From: Isoetes taiwanensis
Taxonomy: Eukaryota; Streptophyta; Lycopodiopsida; Isoetales; Isoetaceae
DNA: 64,000 nt
Direction of reading: 5' to 3'
Assembly (NCBI GenBank): GCA_021234155.1
Contig: JAJEKV010000049.1
Location: 8,404,036 to 8,468,035, forward strand
In this document: positions 33,241-45,985 of the stretch, piece by piece
Position numbering within the stretch: the first letter of the stretch is position 1
How the letters are laid out: the number at the start of each line of letters is the position of its first letter
Program-made: the position numbers and the translations under genes
Notes under the pieces: generated by a model
Seen by the model: the letters and a program-made list of their open reading frames with translations, nothing else
Database searches by the model: none
Told to the model about the DNA's origin: nothing

Positions 33241-34468
33241 CCGCAGTGGATTTGTTGTGAGTTAGAAACGGAGATTCTCGGAACCAATTCCTATTCTTAG
33301 TTCTTCTTTGGGAGAAAGACATTCCTAGTTATGTTCTCATTAATGCTCTGCAATATCTTACTTCCTAACACCAGTCTCTGATGATTTCTATCTCGGTTGC
33401 TTGCTACTACTCTAACCACTATTCTCACTTGTGCCTGTACAATGTATTCAATTCAACCACAATAACAAAAACAAAAAACAATACAAAGGGAAAACAGATA
33501 ACAGAGAGATTAGTGAGATTAATGAGAAAACAGAGAACAATGGAGAACAGTACAGAGAAATGAGATTAAAAAGGGTATGATATTACAAAAACATACCTGG
33601 AAGATTTGCTGGATGAGGAGGAGGCTTCTGTGTTCGCTTCCATGTGGGTATAGTCGATCGCAAAGCGTGAATAAGGATTTGTCGGGCTGTAAATTGTATC
33701 AGGGATTAATAAGAGCCTCTAACAACAGAATATAAGTAAAAATGCACTAAAGGACTTACAGAAAAGTAAAAAGCAGCACTAAAAAGGGCCTCACTTTCTT
33801 CTCAGGCGGTAACGCCCGCTCGAACACTCAATCTGCGCGAGAACTTCGGCGCTGGAAGCGTCCTGATCCGTCGACCAAGCTGCTGTCATAAGATGGCCTT
33901 GGAATCGCTCGGTTCGATCGATCGCCTGATCCGAAAAGCGGGCGCTTAAGGAAAACACAGAGCTCGAAGAGTAATCAGAGAAAACAGGGGAGGAAGAATG
34001 GTCGGGGGGGGAGAGGAAGAGGGTGCAGTTAATTCTAGCTGCACCCTCGAACCTCGTAAAAGTGCAATAATAAACTTCTGTCACGTGTGGGCCATGCCCT
34101 CCATGACGTGGCAGTCCGGATTGCTGACATGGCCACGCTTTCAGCCTCTGAAGAGGCGCCACGTGGCCATGGCAAGATATGAAAGGTTAAGTTATATATT
34201 TATATATGTTATCTTATGTATTTAATATGGTTTCAATGGTTGAATAGTTTCAATGGTTATATATGGTTACAATGTTTACATATGGTTTAGAATAAGTATG
34301 GTTGTATGCTTTAATATGGTTATATGATTTTAGTTAATATGGTTGTATGATTTAATATGGTTATATTTAATATGTTTGTATGGATTTATATGGTTCATAT
34401 GGTTATATTTGTGGTGTTTGGGGCTATATGGTTTTAATGTGAGCTTTTTCATTCAGGGAGCATGTGAG
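33241..34468. other. Intergenic stretch with an ATGGTT-rich low-complexity tract
   Basis: 33241-34180 shows no recognised gene. 34200-34440 is a degenerate tract of TATGGTT/ATATGGTTT repeats directly upstream of the DUF7869-type gene. A small hairpin GGTGCAGTTAATTCTAGCTGCACC lies near 34021-34045 and could mark a promoter-proximal or element-internal site. The acceptor-like TTTTTCATTCAG at 34446-34457 suggests the gene has an upstream leader exon. Confidence 0.45.
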
Positions 34469-37389
34469 ATGAGTAAAATGGAGCCAAGGAAGTCCAGCAG
34501 AGGCCATTGCCCTAGGCTCCAATGGAGGAAGATGGGTTGCCTTTTGTTGCACCCTTGCAACCAGACGGTATTTGCAGAGGGCATAATAACTGCAGTTGAT
34601 CCATTTGATAGTGTGAATGATGAGAGGCTGGGAGATGAACATCTTGGAGTTGGCATTGTGAAGCTTCTTATCGAAGTTGATACAATCATGTCCCGTGGAA
34701 GCTCTAGTGATTGCATTGTGTGCTCGTGGTCTTTGGAGTCCCAAGCTCGGGATTGAGATGGCCAATTAGATATATTACACACAAGAATGGTGATACTCTA
34801 GAATGCCCTACTGAACTACACACCCCAAGGCCCACCCAGGGCCATGTGGAAGATTTGGTGGTCGATGAGCATCCTTTGATCACAAGGAAGAGACGCTATG
34901 TCTTTCATAAAAGGCAGCCAAGGGTGCCCAAGAGGCCTAGAAGTGACAAATATTTAGAAAGGATGGAAAGTATGGCACCAACCAAAAGAAAACCCGGAGG
35001 CAATTAGGGGACAAGAGTGTTGCAACCTAGATTGCACGTCAAGCATTAAATGTGGATGACCTCGCGGATAAGGTCCCAATACATTGGACAGCTTCAAAAA
35101 GATAGGATTAATTTCATTTACTCCTTGTGTAGGAATTCCAGCTATGATGAAAACACAGGACGGCTACTATATCAATTGAGGGGCATGAAGGTATGTATGA
35201 GAGCATTGAGATGGATTCTTGGGGTGAGCAAGTCTTCATTTTACAGATACTGGGAGTAGGTTAGAAAAGGGCACAGTTTGTTCCAACATGGTAATGCACT
35301 CACTTTGAAACCTAGAGCAAATACTCTAAAGGCCATTGCAGTCTTCGAGAGCTTTGTGAGATACATGTCTCAATCTATGCCCCACAAGTCGAAGGTGAAC
35401 GAGCACGGTGTGCGAGTGGTGCAAAGAGTGCTGCCACAACACTATATCCAAAAGGAGTGCCTTAAGGAGGTCAACTCCATCCTGGAAACTACTAGAGGTA
35501 GGCCTCTTTCTCAATCACATTTCAGCAAGTTATGGAGCACTCACTTCTCAGACGTGAGTGTCCTACAACACATGCCATTCTCAAAGTGCAACACTTGCAT
35601 TCAACTCAAGGATACACTTGCATCAACTGCAATAGAGAAAGAAAGAATGGCAATTAGGGAGCAATTTGCAGATCACCAAAGGGACCAAATATCATGTAGA
35701 CAAATGTATTGGCGATTGGAGGGAGAACATTTTCCGAGATGCAGCCAGGACAAATTTTTGTGCATAATTCATGATAAGATGGACCAACACAAGACTTTCT
35801 TGCCAAAGCTAGATCCTTTACCCAAAGCGTTGTCAAAACGCCGATTCGATGAAAGTAAGTCCAAAAGGTGTATTAACACATGGTCATGGAACCGAACATA
35901 TGGTCATTTTGTGCTTGATCTATGGAGAGATGATCCATCCAAACTTCCATGTGAGCTCTATTTTCAAGTGCCTGAGAACACTAGAGAAAGGATCGATAGA
36001 AGGGAGGAGGTATTCCCCTTCAGCACCCATTTTTGAGGCTTTGATGGATGATCAACCGCTTTGTTACCAAAGGCAGATAAAAAAGCTCACATCCAAGGTG
36101 TCTAGTGAATCAAGGAGGACTTGGGATGATTTCCCCTTACTTGAGAAATCACCGCCGAGGAGCTATGTGTTCCCGGGCTTGGACAACCTGTTGGAAAGAA
36201 AACAAGAATAGATGGATGTTTGGGGCAATGTCATACTTGGACGCTAAAGTGGGAGTATTCAAAGTTGTGAAAGTGGGATTCATGATGGTTGGGCATACGC
36301 ATGATGATATAGATGGATTCTTTGGAACTTTCTCCACCAAGCTCAAGAGAGAAAACGTGACCACTCTCCCTGAACTAATGGATGTGTTTGAGAGCTGCAT
36401 TGACCCCAACCCAATGGCTTTCTTGATGGATGAGGTTGCAGATTGGAAATCATTTGTAGAAGGATACTTGCTAGATGGTAAGGACCGGTTGACAGACACA
36501 CAAAAGCCACTTCGGTTCAAGTTTTGGGTTAGGGATGGAATACCAATCATGCAATATAAGTGGAGACCAGGTGACAAGTTGTGGATGCCCTGCACAAGGT
36601 ATCGAAGTTGTGGCAAAGGGGTGCTGCTTTGGTGAAGTTCTCATTCCTAAAGGGCAGCCAAAACCACTACCTCCCTTCAAGACAGGTCAAAGACTCTAGC
36701 CAATTGGTGAAGGGCATCAAGGATTACATAACGCACACTGGGATGATGTTCGAAATGGAAAGCACACCTCCACTCTTAAGAAAAATCAAATGGACTCCCT
36801 AATCAAGTACTGGGAGAAAGTTGTGACATGCTTAGAAACTGAATGACCATGTGGGAGGGAGCTAAGAGACGGGTTCTTGCCAGAGTCAAGATGGGAGGGT
36901 TCTCAAGGTGCAAGCACGTCTAAGAATGCTCACTTGGGTCCCAACAAGGGTTCCAAGTGGTTTGTGGGAAGTAAGGCCTCAAAGCCGAAGTGGTTTGATC
37001 TTCCTGAGTGGGATCCCTTTGAGGACATCAAGGAAGGATACTTTGTGCTAGTAAGGCCTGATGATGAGGACTGTCCAATATGGTTAGGGGTGGCACTCTC
37101 TGATGTAACCACCACTATGCCTGATGGAGAGGAGTTGCGTCCTGGATTCCAAATTCAATATTGGGAGCCCATTGGGAGACACAAGAAGGGCAACTTGAAG
37201 GAGCAATACACTGACTGCTGGGAGAAGAAGTGGAGGGCAATTATCTTGAGACCCTCAAAGGAGGGAATTGGTGGAGTGTGTGGTATGGTCATATCCAAGT
37301 TCTCACATTGCAAAAGACAACACACACAAGATCCCAAGAAGGGAGATGGACAAGGCCATGAGCAACCTCCATGCTATATCATTGTATGA
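34469..37389 (+). pseudogene. DUF7869-type transposase-like gene, damaged
   Basis: The N-terminus (MSKMEPRKSSRGHCPRLQWR; then FAEGIITAVDPFDSVNDERL GDEHLGVGIVKLL) looks like a DUF8039-type region. The central part has FKLWSTHFSDV-like text, CNTCIQLKDTL, CIIHDKMDQHKTFLPKL and VLTHGHGT. It also has LDLWRDDPSKLPCELYF and, after a one-base insertion, LDN + CWKENKNRW and VKVGFMMVGHTHDDIDGFFG. These last motifs are the hallmark of DUF7869 proteins (RNase H-like fold, transposase-like). Candidate catalytic acids are Asp in HDKMDQ, Asp in LDN and Asp in HTHDDID; this is inference. The C-terminus (GYFVLVRPDDEDCPIWLGVA, FQIQYWEPIG) ends at 37389, ~180 bp from the right terminus. In-frame stops at 35005 and 35257 and at least three frameshifts (about 34740, 35860-36040, 36190) break it. 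Best candidate mobiliser of the 30.5-kb element. Confidence 0.7.
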
Positions 37390-37570
37390 GGGTACATAAT
37401 ATTGAGAAGTTTTAAAACTTTCTCAACTAGTGGTTTGTAAAATTTATGAGGAAAACAAGTAACCCATTTCTATGTGTGTCATGTGTAATTCTATTCAAGC
37501 AATCAATTCAGAAATTTCTTTTACGGTGTGTGAGTCCCATTTTCAGTCCGAGTCCCAAAATTCAAGATTT

Positions 37571-37595
37571 GTCCCACTTTAATTAAATGCGACTT
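37571..37595 (-). repeat. Right terminal inverted repeat of the 30.5-kb element
   Basis: Reverse complement of 7091-7115 with one mismatch. AGAT (37596-37599) follows, then ACGTCAGC, which is the array continuation. GAGTCCC motifs at about 37531 and 37547 mirror GGGACTC at 7111-7117. Confidence 0.9.
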
Positions 37596-40500
37596 AGATA
37601 CGTCAGCAACACCTAAGCTCAGTCCAAGGTCCTAGGTTAAACCTAGAAACTGGAGTAACATTAAAAAACCCTTTTGGTCTGTTTGCCTAAAAACAACCAG
37701 ACTTTAAGCCTATTAGCCCGTATGGATCTAATAGCCTTCAACTTGCAGTCCTAGATATGACTAGGTGTATGTCATATCATAGGCCTTGAACATAGCTATG
37801 AAATTACACAAGATTCCAAGATAAGAAAAACATTTTGTTATTTGACCAACAACTTACGATTTAAAATGATAATACAGCAAGAATCATAACAATTATTGTA
37901 GCATAAACCATCAAGGTTCTCATATATGTTAGAGCTATTAGCAAAAGCTAATGTATGGACAGATTTGAATCACTATTTCCAAGTAGAACTTAGCGAAAGG
38001 CATTTTATTATTTCATATAGTCAAGTAGAAGTAGAAAAAGCAACAAACCTTGCTCAACATAGCTAAAATAACCCACATAGCTTTGGGCCATAAAACCCCA
38101 CCAACATAAAGATAGAGTTTAACGACTTCACCAAATATTCTCTCGCAGCAAATTGAGCAATAATTTTGCTCGGTTTCAAACCATAACATCACCATATGCG
38201 GGGATAAGTTCGGTTACCCGCATGTCAACCATTCAAGAATTAGCCCGAGAAGGGTAATCTCAAAAGGACAAACAGTAAGAAAGAACCTATCCGCTTAACG
38301 CCTTTCAACATATTTTAAGCAATGTAAAAATAAAAAGTACATTAATAAACAATAGGCAATCAGAACTATCCCATTATGGGGTGACAAATAACGCGAGGGC
38401 ATATATCAAGTTAAGACAAACCACATTGCCTTGAGTTATTTTACAAATACCATTTAAATCCGGATGTTCAAGTGTTTACGTCCACCTAACGTATCCGGCC
38501 AGCCAGGATCTTTAGGATAGAAAGTAAGCGGTTAACATAAGAAAGATAGATAACTACCCTTGCAACTCTATAAAGGATAACATTAAAAACAAATGACTAA
38601 TGTCTTAAGTCCTATGCTCACACACAAGGGTGATGTTAGGTCTACATAAAGTGTAACATGCACAAAATAATACAACGAAATCGAGCAATTGGACAATATC
38701 TTTACACAAATTTCTCATAACTATGTAGGGCAAATGTGTGGCAATAGAACAACGACCTAGCTATCTATCTTCCGCAAATATGTACAGGAAGATTATTACT
38801 AGAAATGAAAGCGCAATACCATAGAGAAGGTGGATTTGAAATATTAAATCATTTGCATTATGCAAATAACTTGGCTTACGAAAATAATCAAGAACAAGAA
38901 GAAAGATATAGCTAGCTTAAAGACATAATATATGAAGACCTGGGGAACATGTTGAGAAGATTTTAAGACCCGGGTCCATAAAAAAGTCGAAAAGCAGATT
39001 AACACTTAGACCAACAATCACCCAAACAGTCACACGCTGCAGAAAGCGAGAGATCGTAATGATGTATATAATGTAAAGGAACTGAAATTATCCAAGAAGA
39101 CTGATATAATAAACTATCAAGTAATCTATACATAAAACACATAGAAGTTTATGAAAATGGGTTAGAGAAAACTCTAATTACTAGAATCGAAAGGATAAGA
39201 AATGGACACATATATTAACATTTGTGGTAAACCTGATTGTCCTTCGTATCCCAGCTGTGGACTAGTTGGAACATGGTCTATTGCAAAGAATGATTACATC
39301 CTCAAAGATTTGTGATAAATTACGAAGATCCTTATCGGTTCTAGAACTTCCTTGCCGCTTATAGATTCGAATTTTAATGCATGTCCAAGGTGGCTTTGAT
39401 GAAGTTCCCTTTACGTCTACCCATAGACATAGCTCAAAGCCCGAGTCTATCACGGTAGACAAGCTCGATTACACACAAATGAGAGTAAAAATATGAACTG
39501 AAAGGAAACCTTAAATAGAAGTAATTGGAAGCAGCAATTCGGAGAACACATCCAAATGGGTCCATGTAGCAATCAGATATCTGAGCAAGCGGCATAAGAT
39601 AAGGCATTCCGGCCATGTAATCTTGCAAGCGGCATAAGATAAGGCATTCCAGCCATTAAACCCTAAAGGTTACAGTTCACAATTTTACATATGACCTAAG
39701 AAAAATGAATGAAAAATGTTTAGGGGGTTGGATCTTTTCCTCAAGCACTATTATCCTTAGCAATATGATCAAAATGTTGAAGATTGACACCCATGAAAGA
39801 ATATATGGTCAATCATATTATAGGCTCTAATCGCAAACCAAAGATACAAGACCAAGTTTTATAATCAATGCTAAGCAGGATAGAGGTAAACAGGAAGTAA
39901 AGAAATATCACCCATATGTTAATATGTTAATGTACAAGAAATAACCATAAGCCATAATTTTGAGCAGATAACTAACTCCATAATTAGCATAAGCTAAGGA
40001 TATATTCCTTTAGAAAATAATATATACATAAAAAAATCCTTCCTCCTACCTCAGATTAGGAGGTCCCTATATTCAGTCACTAAGAAATGACTAAAACATA
40101 AGTTGGAACAGGGAGAGTAGGGCCCTGTTGCAACACAGGGACCCTACCCAACCCATAAAAATCTACTCTAGAGTTTATAATGACTGTACTTACGTGATGG
40201 ATTTGAGAATTCTCCTCATGTCTTCTATGTCGAGAGGTAGTCCAGGAAAGGTTTTGTGTTTCAATGCTGTGAGTACAATCCTGAGAATGACCTTCCTTAA
40301 GAAACAATTATTGCGAAAGGCATTGCTCAACTTACTTAAGTCTTCTCGTCATGTCTTTTATGTCAAAAGTAAGATTAGGACATTCAAAACTTTGCCAAAG
40401 ATGGAAACATGACAACGTTTGGCAAAAACAATGTCATTTGAGTAAATTCTTTTGTAGATAACCTCCTACCAAAGGAGAATTCTTCTCATAAAACCTTTGG

Positions 40501-40733
40501 AGGAATGGTTGATTTCTTTATCGACTCATTCAAAAACTTTATTATACACAATAGTAGAAATAGATCAATCGATGTGAACAATAGTATGGCGGATCAAAAT
40601 TTAAGAAATAGCCGACCTATATTCTAGAAATGCGTGCGATGATCTATTTTGGAGTTTCAATTTTTTGAAACACATAATGTCAATTTTGCCATCTTCATCT
40701 TGAGTATTATCATCTTTTTTCTGCAATCATAAC
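37596..40733. repeat. Tandem array unit, copy B
   Basis: This is a full unit from AGATACGTCAGCAACACC to the next AGAT (3138 bp). It aligns to copy A along its whole length after a ~75-bp lead segment absent from A. Differences from A cluster at CAG/CTG sites: TTTCTGTCC becomes TTTACGTCC at ~38476, ATCCAGATG becomes ATCCGGATG, and ATTCTGAAAG becomes ATTACGAAG at ~39317. The exon-like segment ending in GTAAGT is preserved (about 40300-40195). Confidence 0.92.
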
Positions 40734-43700
40734 AGATACGTCAGCAACACCTAAGCTCAGTCCAAGGTCCTAGGTTAAACCTAGAAACTGGAGTAACATT
40801 AAAAAACCCTTTTGGTCTGTTTGCCTAAAAACAACCAGACTTTAAGCCTATTAGCCCGTATGGATCTAATAGCCTTCAACTTGCAGTCCTAGATATGACT
40901 AGGTGTATGTCATATCATAGGCCTTGAACAGAGCTATGAAATTACACAAGATTCCAAGATAAGAAAAACATTTTGTTATTTGACCAACAACTTACGATTT
41001 AAAATGATAATACAGCAAGAATCATAACAATTATTGTAGCATAAACCATCAAGGTTCTCATATATGTTAGAGCTATTAGCAAAAGCTAATGTATGAACAG
41101 ATTTGAATCACTATTTCCAAGTAGAACTTAGCGAAAAGCATTTTATTATTTCATATAGTCAAGTAGAAGTAAAAAAAAGCAGTCAAATTGCTCAACATAG
41201 CTAAAATAACCCACATAGCCCTTGGGCCATAAAAACCCCGACCAACATAAAGATAGAGTTTAACGACTTCACCAAATATTCTCTCGCGGCTTGAGCAATA
41301 ATTTTGCTTTCGGTTTCAAACCATAACATCACCATATGCAGGGATAAGTTCGGTTACCTGCATGTCAACCATTCAAGAATTAGCCTGAGAAGGGTAATCT
41401 CAAAAGGACAAACAGGTAAGCAAAGAACCACGCCTTTCAACATATTTTAAGCAATGTAAAAATAAAAGTACATTAATAAACAATAGGCAATCAGAACTAT
41501 CCCATTATGGGGTGACAAATAACGCGAGGGCATATATCAAGTTAAGACAAACCACATTGCCTTGAGTTATTTTACGGTCACCATTTAAATCCGGATGTTC
41601 AAGTGTTTACGTCCACCGAACGCAAACGGCGGCCAGGATCTTTAGGATAGAAAGTAAGCAGTTAACATAAGAAAAGATAGATAACTACCCTTGCAACTCT
41701 ATAAAGGATAACATTAAAAACAAATGACGAATGTCTTAAGTCCGCTATGCTCACACACAAGGGTGATGTTCACTACATAAAGTGTAACATGCACAAAATA
41801 ATACAACGAAATCGAGAACGTGGACAATATCTTTACACAAATTTCTCATAACTATGTAGGGCAAATGTGTGGCAATAGAACAACGACCTAGCTATCTATC
41901 TTCTGCGAGAATATATGTAGGGAAGATTATTACTAGAAATGAAAGCGCATAATACCATAGAGAAGGTGGATTTGAAATATTAAATCATTTGCATTATGCA
42001 AATAACTTGGCTTACTTAAAATAATCAAGAACAAGAAGAAAGATATAGCGCTAGCTTAAAGACATAATATATGAAGACCTTTGAACATGTTGAGAAGATT
42101 TTAAGACCGGGTCCATAAAAAAGTCGAAAAAAGTTAACACTTAGACCAACAATCACCCAGCCAGTCACACGCCGCAGAAAGCGAGAGATCGAAACAGATG
42201 TATATAATGTAAAGGAACCGAAATTATCCAAGAAGAGCTGATATAATAAACTATCAAGTAATCTATACATAAAACACATAGAAGTTTATGAAAATGGGTT
42301 AGAGAAAACTCTAATTACTAGAATCGGAAGGATAAGAAATGGACACATATATTAACATTTGTGGTAAACCCGATTGTCCTTCGTGTATCCAGGTCGTGGA
42401 CTAGTTGGAACATGGTCTATTGCAACAATAGTTACATCCTCGGCATTTGTGATAAATTCTGAAAGATCCTTATCAGTTCTAGAACTTCCTTGCCGTTATA
42501 GATTCAATTTTAATGCATGTCCAGTGTGGCTTTGATGAAGTTCCCTTTCGTCTACCCATAGACATAGCTCAAAGCCCGAGTCTATCACGGTAGACAAGCT
42601 CGATTACACACAAATGAGAGTAAAAATATGAACCGAAAGGAAACCTTAAATAGAAGTAATTGGAAGCGTGCAATTCCGGAGAACACATCCAAATGGTCCA
42701 TGTAGCAAATCAGCGATATTCCGAGCAAGCGGCATAAAGATAAGGCATTCCGGCCATGTAATCTTGCAAGCGGCATAAGATAAGGCATTCCAGCCATTAA
42801 ACCCTAAAGGTTACAGTTCACAATTTTACATATGACCTAAGAAAAATGAATGAAAAATGTTTAAGGGGTTGGATCTTTTCCTCAAGCACTATTATCCTTA
42901 GCAATATGATCAAAATGTTGAAGATTGACACCCATGAAAGAATATATGGTCAATCATATTATAGGCTCTAATCGCAAACCAAAGATACAAGACCAAGTTT
43001 TATAATCAATGCTAAGCAGGATAGAGGTAAACAGGAAGTAAAGAAATATCACCCATATGTTAATATGTTAATGTACAAGAAATAACCATAAGCCATAATT
43101 TTGAGGAGATAACTAACTCCATAATTAGCATAAGCTAAGGATATATTCCTTTAGAAAATAATATATACATAAAAAAATCCTTCCTCCTACCTCAGATTAG
43201 GAGGTCCCTATATTCAGTCACTAAGAAATGACTAAAACATAAGTTGGAACAGGGAGAGTAGGGCCCTGTTGCAACACAGGGACCCTACCCAACCCATAAA
43301 AATCTACTCTAGAGTTTATAATGACTGTACTTACGTGATGGATTTGAGAATTCTCCTCATGTCTTCTATGTCGAGAGGTAGTCCAGGAAAGGTTTTGTGT
43401 TTCAATGCTGTGAGTACAATCCTGAGAATGACCTTCCTTAAGAAACAATTATTGCGAAAGGCATTGCTCAACTTACTTAAGTCTTCTCGTCATGTCTTTT
43501 ATGTCAAAAGTAAGATTAGGACATTCAAAACTTTGCCAAAGATCAGAAACATGACACTGTTTGGCAAAAACAATGTCATTTGAGTATAAGAATTCTTTTG
43601 TAGATAACCTCCTACCAAAGGAGAATTCTTCTCATAAAAACCTTTGGAGGAATGGTTGATTTCTTTATCCAGCTCATTCAAAAAAACTTTATTATACACA

Positions 43701-43881
43701 ATAGTAAAATAGATCAATCGATGAACAATAGTAGCGGATCAAAAGAATTTAAGAAATAACTGACCTATATTCTAGAAATCGTACGATGATCATATTTTGG
43801 AGTTTCAATTTTTTGAAACACATAATGTCAATTTTGCCATCTTCATCTTGAGTATTATCATCTTTTTTCTGCAATCATAAC
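40734..43881. repeat. Tandem array unit, copy C
   Basis: This is a full unit of 3148 bp with the same lead segment as B. CAG/CTG-linked differences occur in its first two thirds (GCTTTCGGTTT for GCTCAGTTT near 41309; TTTACGTCC near 41604). Its last ~600 bp are nearly identical to copy A. Confidence 0.92.
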
Positions 43882-45222
43882 AGATACGTCAGCAACACCT
43901 AAGCTCAGTCCAAGGTCCTAGGTTAAACCTAGAAACTGGAGTAACATTAAAAAACCCTTTTGGTCTGTTTGCCTAAAAACAACCAGACTTTAAGCCTATT
44001 AGCCCGTATGGATCTAATAGCCTTCAACTTGCAGTCCTAGATATGACTAGGTGTATGTCATATCATAGGCCTTGAACAGAGCTATGAAATTACACAAGAT
44101 TCCAAGATAAGAAAAACATTTTGTTATTTGACCAACAACTTACGATTTAAAATGATAATATAGCAAGAATCATAACAATTATATTGTAGCATAAACCATC
44201 AAGGTTCTCATATATGTTAGAGCTATTAGCAAAAGCTAATGTATGAACAGATTTGAATCACTATTTCCAAGTAGAACTTAGCGAAAAGCATTTTATTATT
44301 TCATATAGTCAAGTAGAAGTAGAAAAAGCAGTCAAATTGCTCAACATAGCTAAAATAACCCACATAGCCTGTGGCCATAAAAACTGACCAACATAAAGAT
44401 AGAGTTTAACGACTTCACCAAATATTCTCTCGCAGCTTGAGCAATAATTTTGCTCAGTTTCAAACCATAACATCACCATATGCAGGGATAAGTTCGGTTA
44501 CCTGCATGTCAACCATTCAAGAATTAGCCTGAGAAGGGTAATCTCAAAAGGACAAACAGGTAAGCAAAGAACCACGCCTTTCAACATATTTTAAGCAATG
44601 TAAAAATAAAAGTACATTAATAAACAATAGGCAATCAGAACTATCCCATTATGGGGTGACAAATAACGCGAGGGCATATATCAAGTTAAGACAAACCACA
44701 TTGCCTTGAGTTATTTTACAGTCACCATTTAAATCCAGATGTTCAAGTGTTTCTGTCCACGAACAGACAGCAGCAGGATCTTTAGGATAGAAAGTAAGCA
44801 GTTAACATAAGAAAGATAGATAACTACCCTTGCAACTCTATAAAGGATAACATTAAAAAACAAATGATGAATGTCTTAAGTCTGCTATGCTCACACACAA
44901 GGGTGATGTTCAGTCTACATAAAGTGTAACATGCACAAAATAATACAACGAAATCAGAACAGGTGGACAATATCTTTACACAAATTTCTCATAACTATGT
45001 AGGGCAAATGTGTGGCAATAGAACAACGACCTAGCTATCTATCTTCTGCAGAATATGTACAGGAAGATTATTACTAGAAATGAAAGCAGACAATACCATA
45101 GAGAAGGTGGATTTGAAATATTAAATCATTTGCATTATGCAAATAACTTGGCTTACGGAAATAATCAAGAACAAGAAGAAAGATATAGCGCTAGCTTAAA
45201 GACATAATATATGAAGACTGGG
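43882..45222. repeat. Tandem array unit, truncated copy D
   Basis: This copy starts like B and C and follows copy A almost base for base. It stops at GAAGACTGGG (about 45213-45222), after which the sequence is unrelated. This is the right edge of the array. Confidence 0.9.
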
Positions 45223-45985
45223 CCAAAACTAGAGCCAAAACGTGTCAAAATGCATTTGTCTAAGTTTTGTTGAAGATCAAGGAGAGGTGAACCAGTGTGG
45301 ACTGTGGTAAGGTAAGCTATGCCAACCACTCCCTCTTTAGGTGTTTTCTCGCCGTACTTGAGCAACTAATTCTTTTAGATAATCATGCATATTCTTTAAT
45401 TGTTCGTGCCCACCATTTCTTGCTTTACTTCAGTTACCTCATTCTCCGTGGACGCAAAAAAACCTATTCTATTCTATTTTATAAAAGCTCTAGAGCCTTT
45501 GCATGTCACTTTGAGATACATAAAGGCTTGAACCATTAAAATTAACATTTAAAAATAGAAGCTCTCCAGCTTTTGCATGCCACAAATACAAAGGTCTTGA
45601 ACCTTAAAAAATAGGAGCAAAATACGCCCATCATGGATGCACTCATTAGTACACCTAATGAAATATTGTTACTAAACCATATAAAAACCATCTTAAAGGA
45701 ATATGATACTAAATAGGCAAGGTGGTTTTCCTGTAGTTGGTGCAAGTTGGCTGGTCCTCTGGGTGGATAAAGGTCCTCTTAACAGTCCATAACATTGTCT
45801 AAAGAAAAGCCTAAGCCTCTCCATCATGCTGCCATCCCAGGCTCCATCCTTTAGCCTGTTTAGATAGACGCACTACATCTGCCACTCAAGCACATCGACG
45901 ATGTTATGCTGAGGAATATTTTGAATGTTCATCAAATTTTATTGGAAATGAAAAATAGCATAATGCCAAAGAGTACAATTCAAAA
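45223..45985. other. No gene seen
   Basis: Unique AT-rich sequence between the end of the array and the 3' end of the small membrane-protein gene. Includes its probable 3' untranslated region on the minus strand. Confidence 0.5.

Larger units (their letters stand above)
7091..37595. mobile_element. 30.5-kb element with terminal inverted repeats, inserted in the array
   Basis: The termini are AAGTCGTATTTAATTAAAGT plus GGGAC at 7091-7115 and the reverse complement at 37571-37595, with one mismatch (position 7, T versus C). AGAT flanks the element on both sides (7087-7090 and 37596-37599). Joining the two flanks restores the array junction ...AACAGAT|ACGTCAGC... seen intact at 40731-40746 and 43879-43894, so an empty-site sequence exists inside this window. 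Subterminal GGGACTC motifs occur at both ends. The DUF7869-type gene ends ~180 bp inside the right terminus and is the best transposase candidate. Removing the nested CACTA-like element would leave ~13.3 kb. The family name is unknown to me. Confidence 0.88.

Noticed and set aside
7091..37595. Integrated virus or Polinton-like element
   Set aside because: No polymerase, packaging ATPase, capsid or protease was recognised, and the termini are short; a large DNA transposon fits better.
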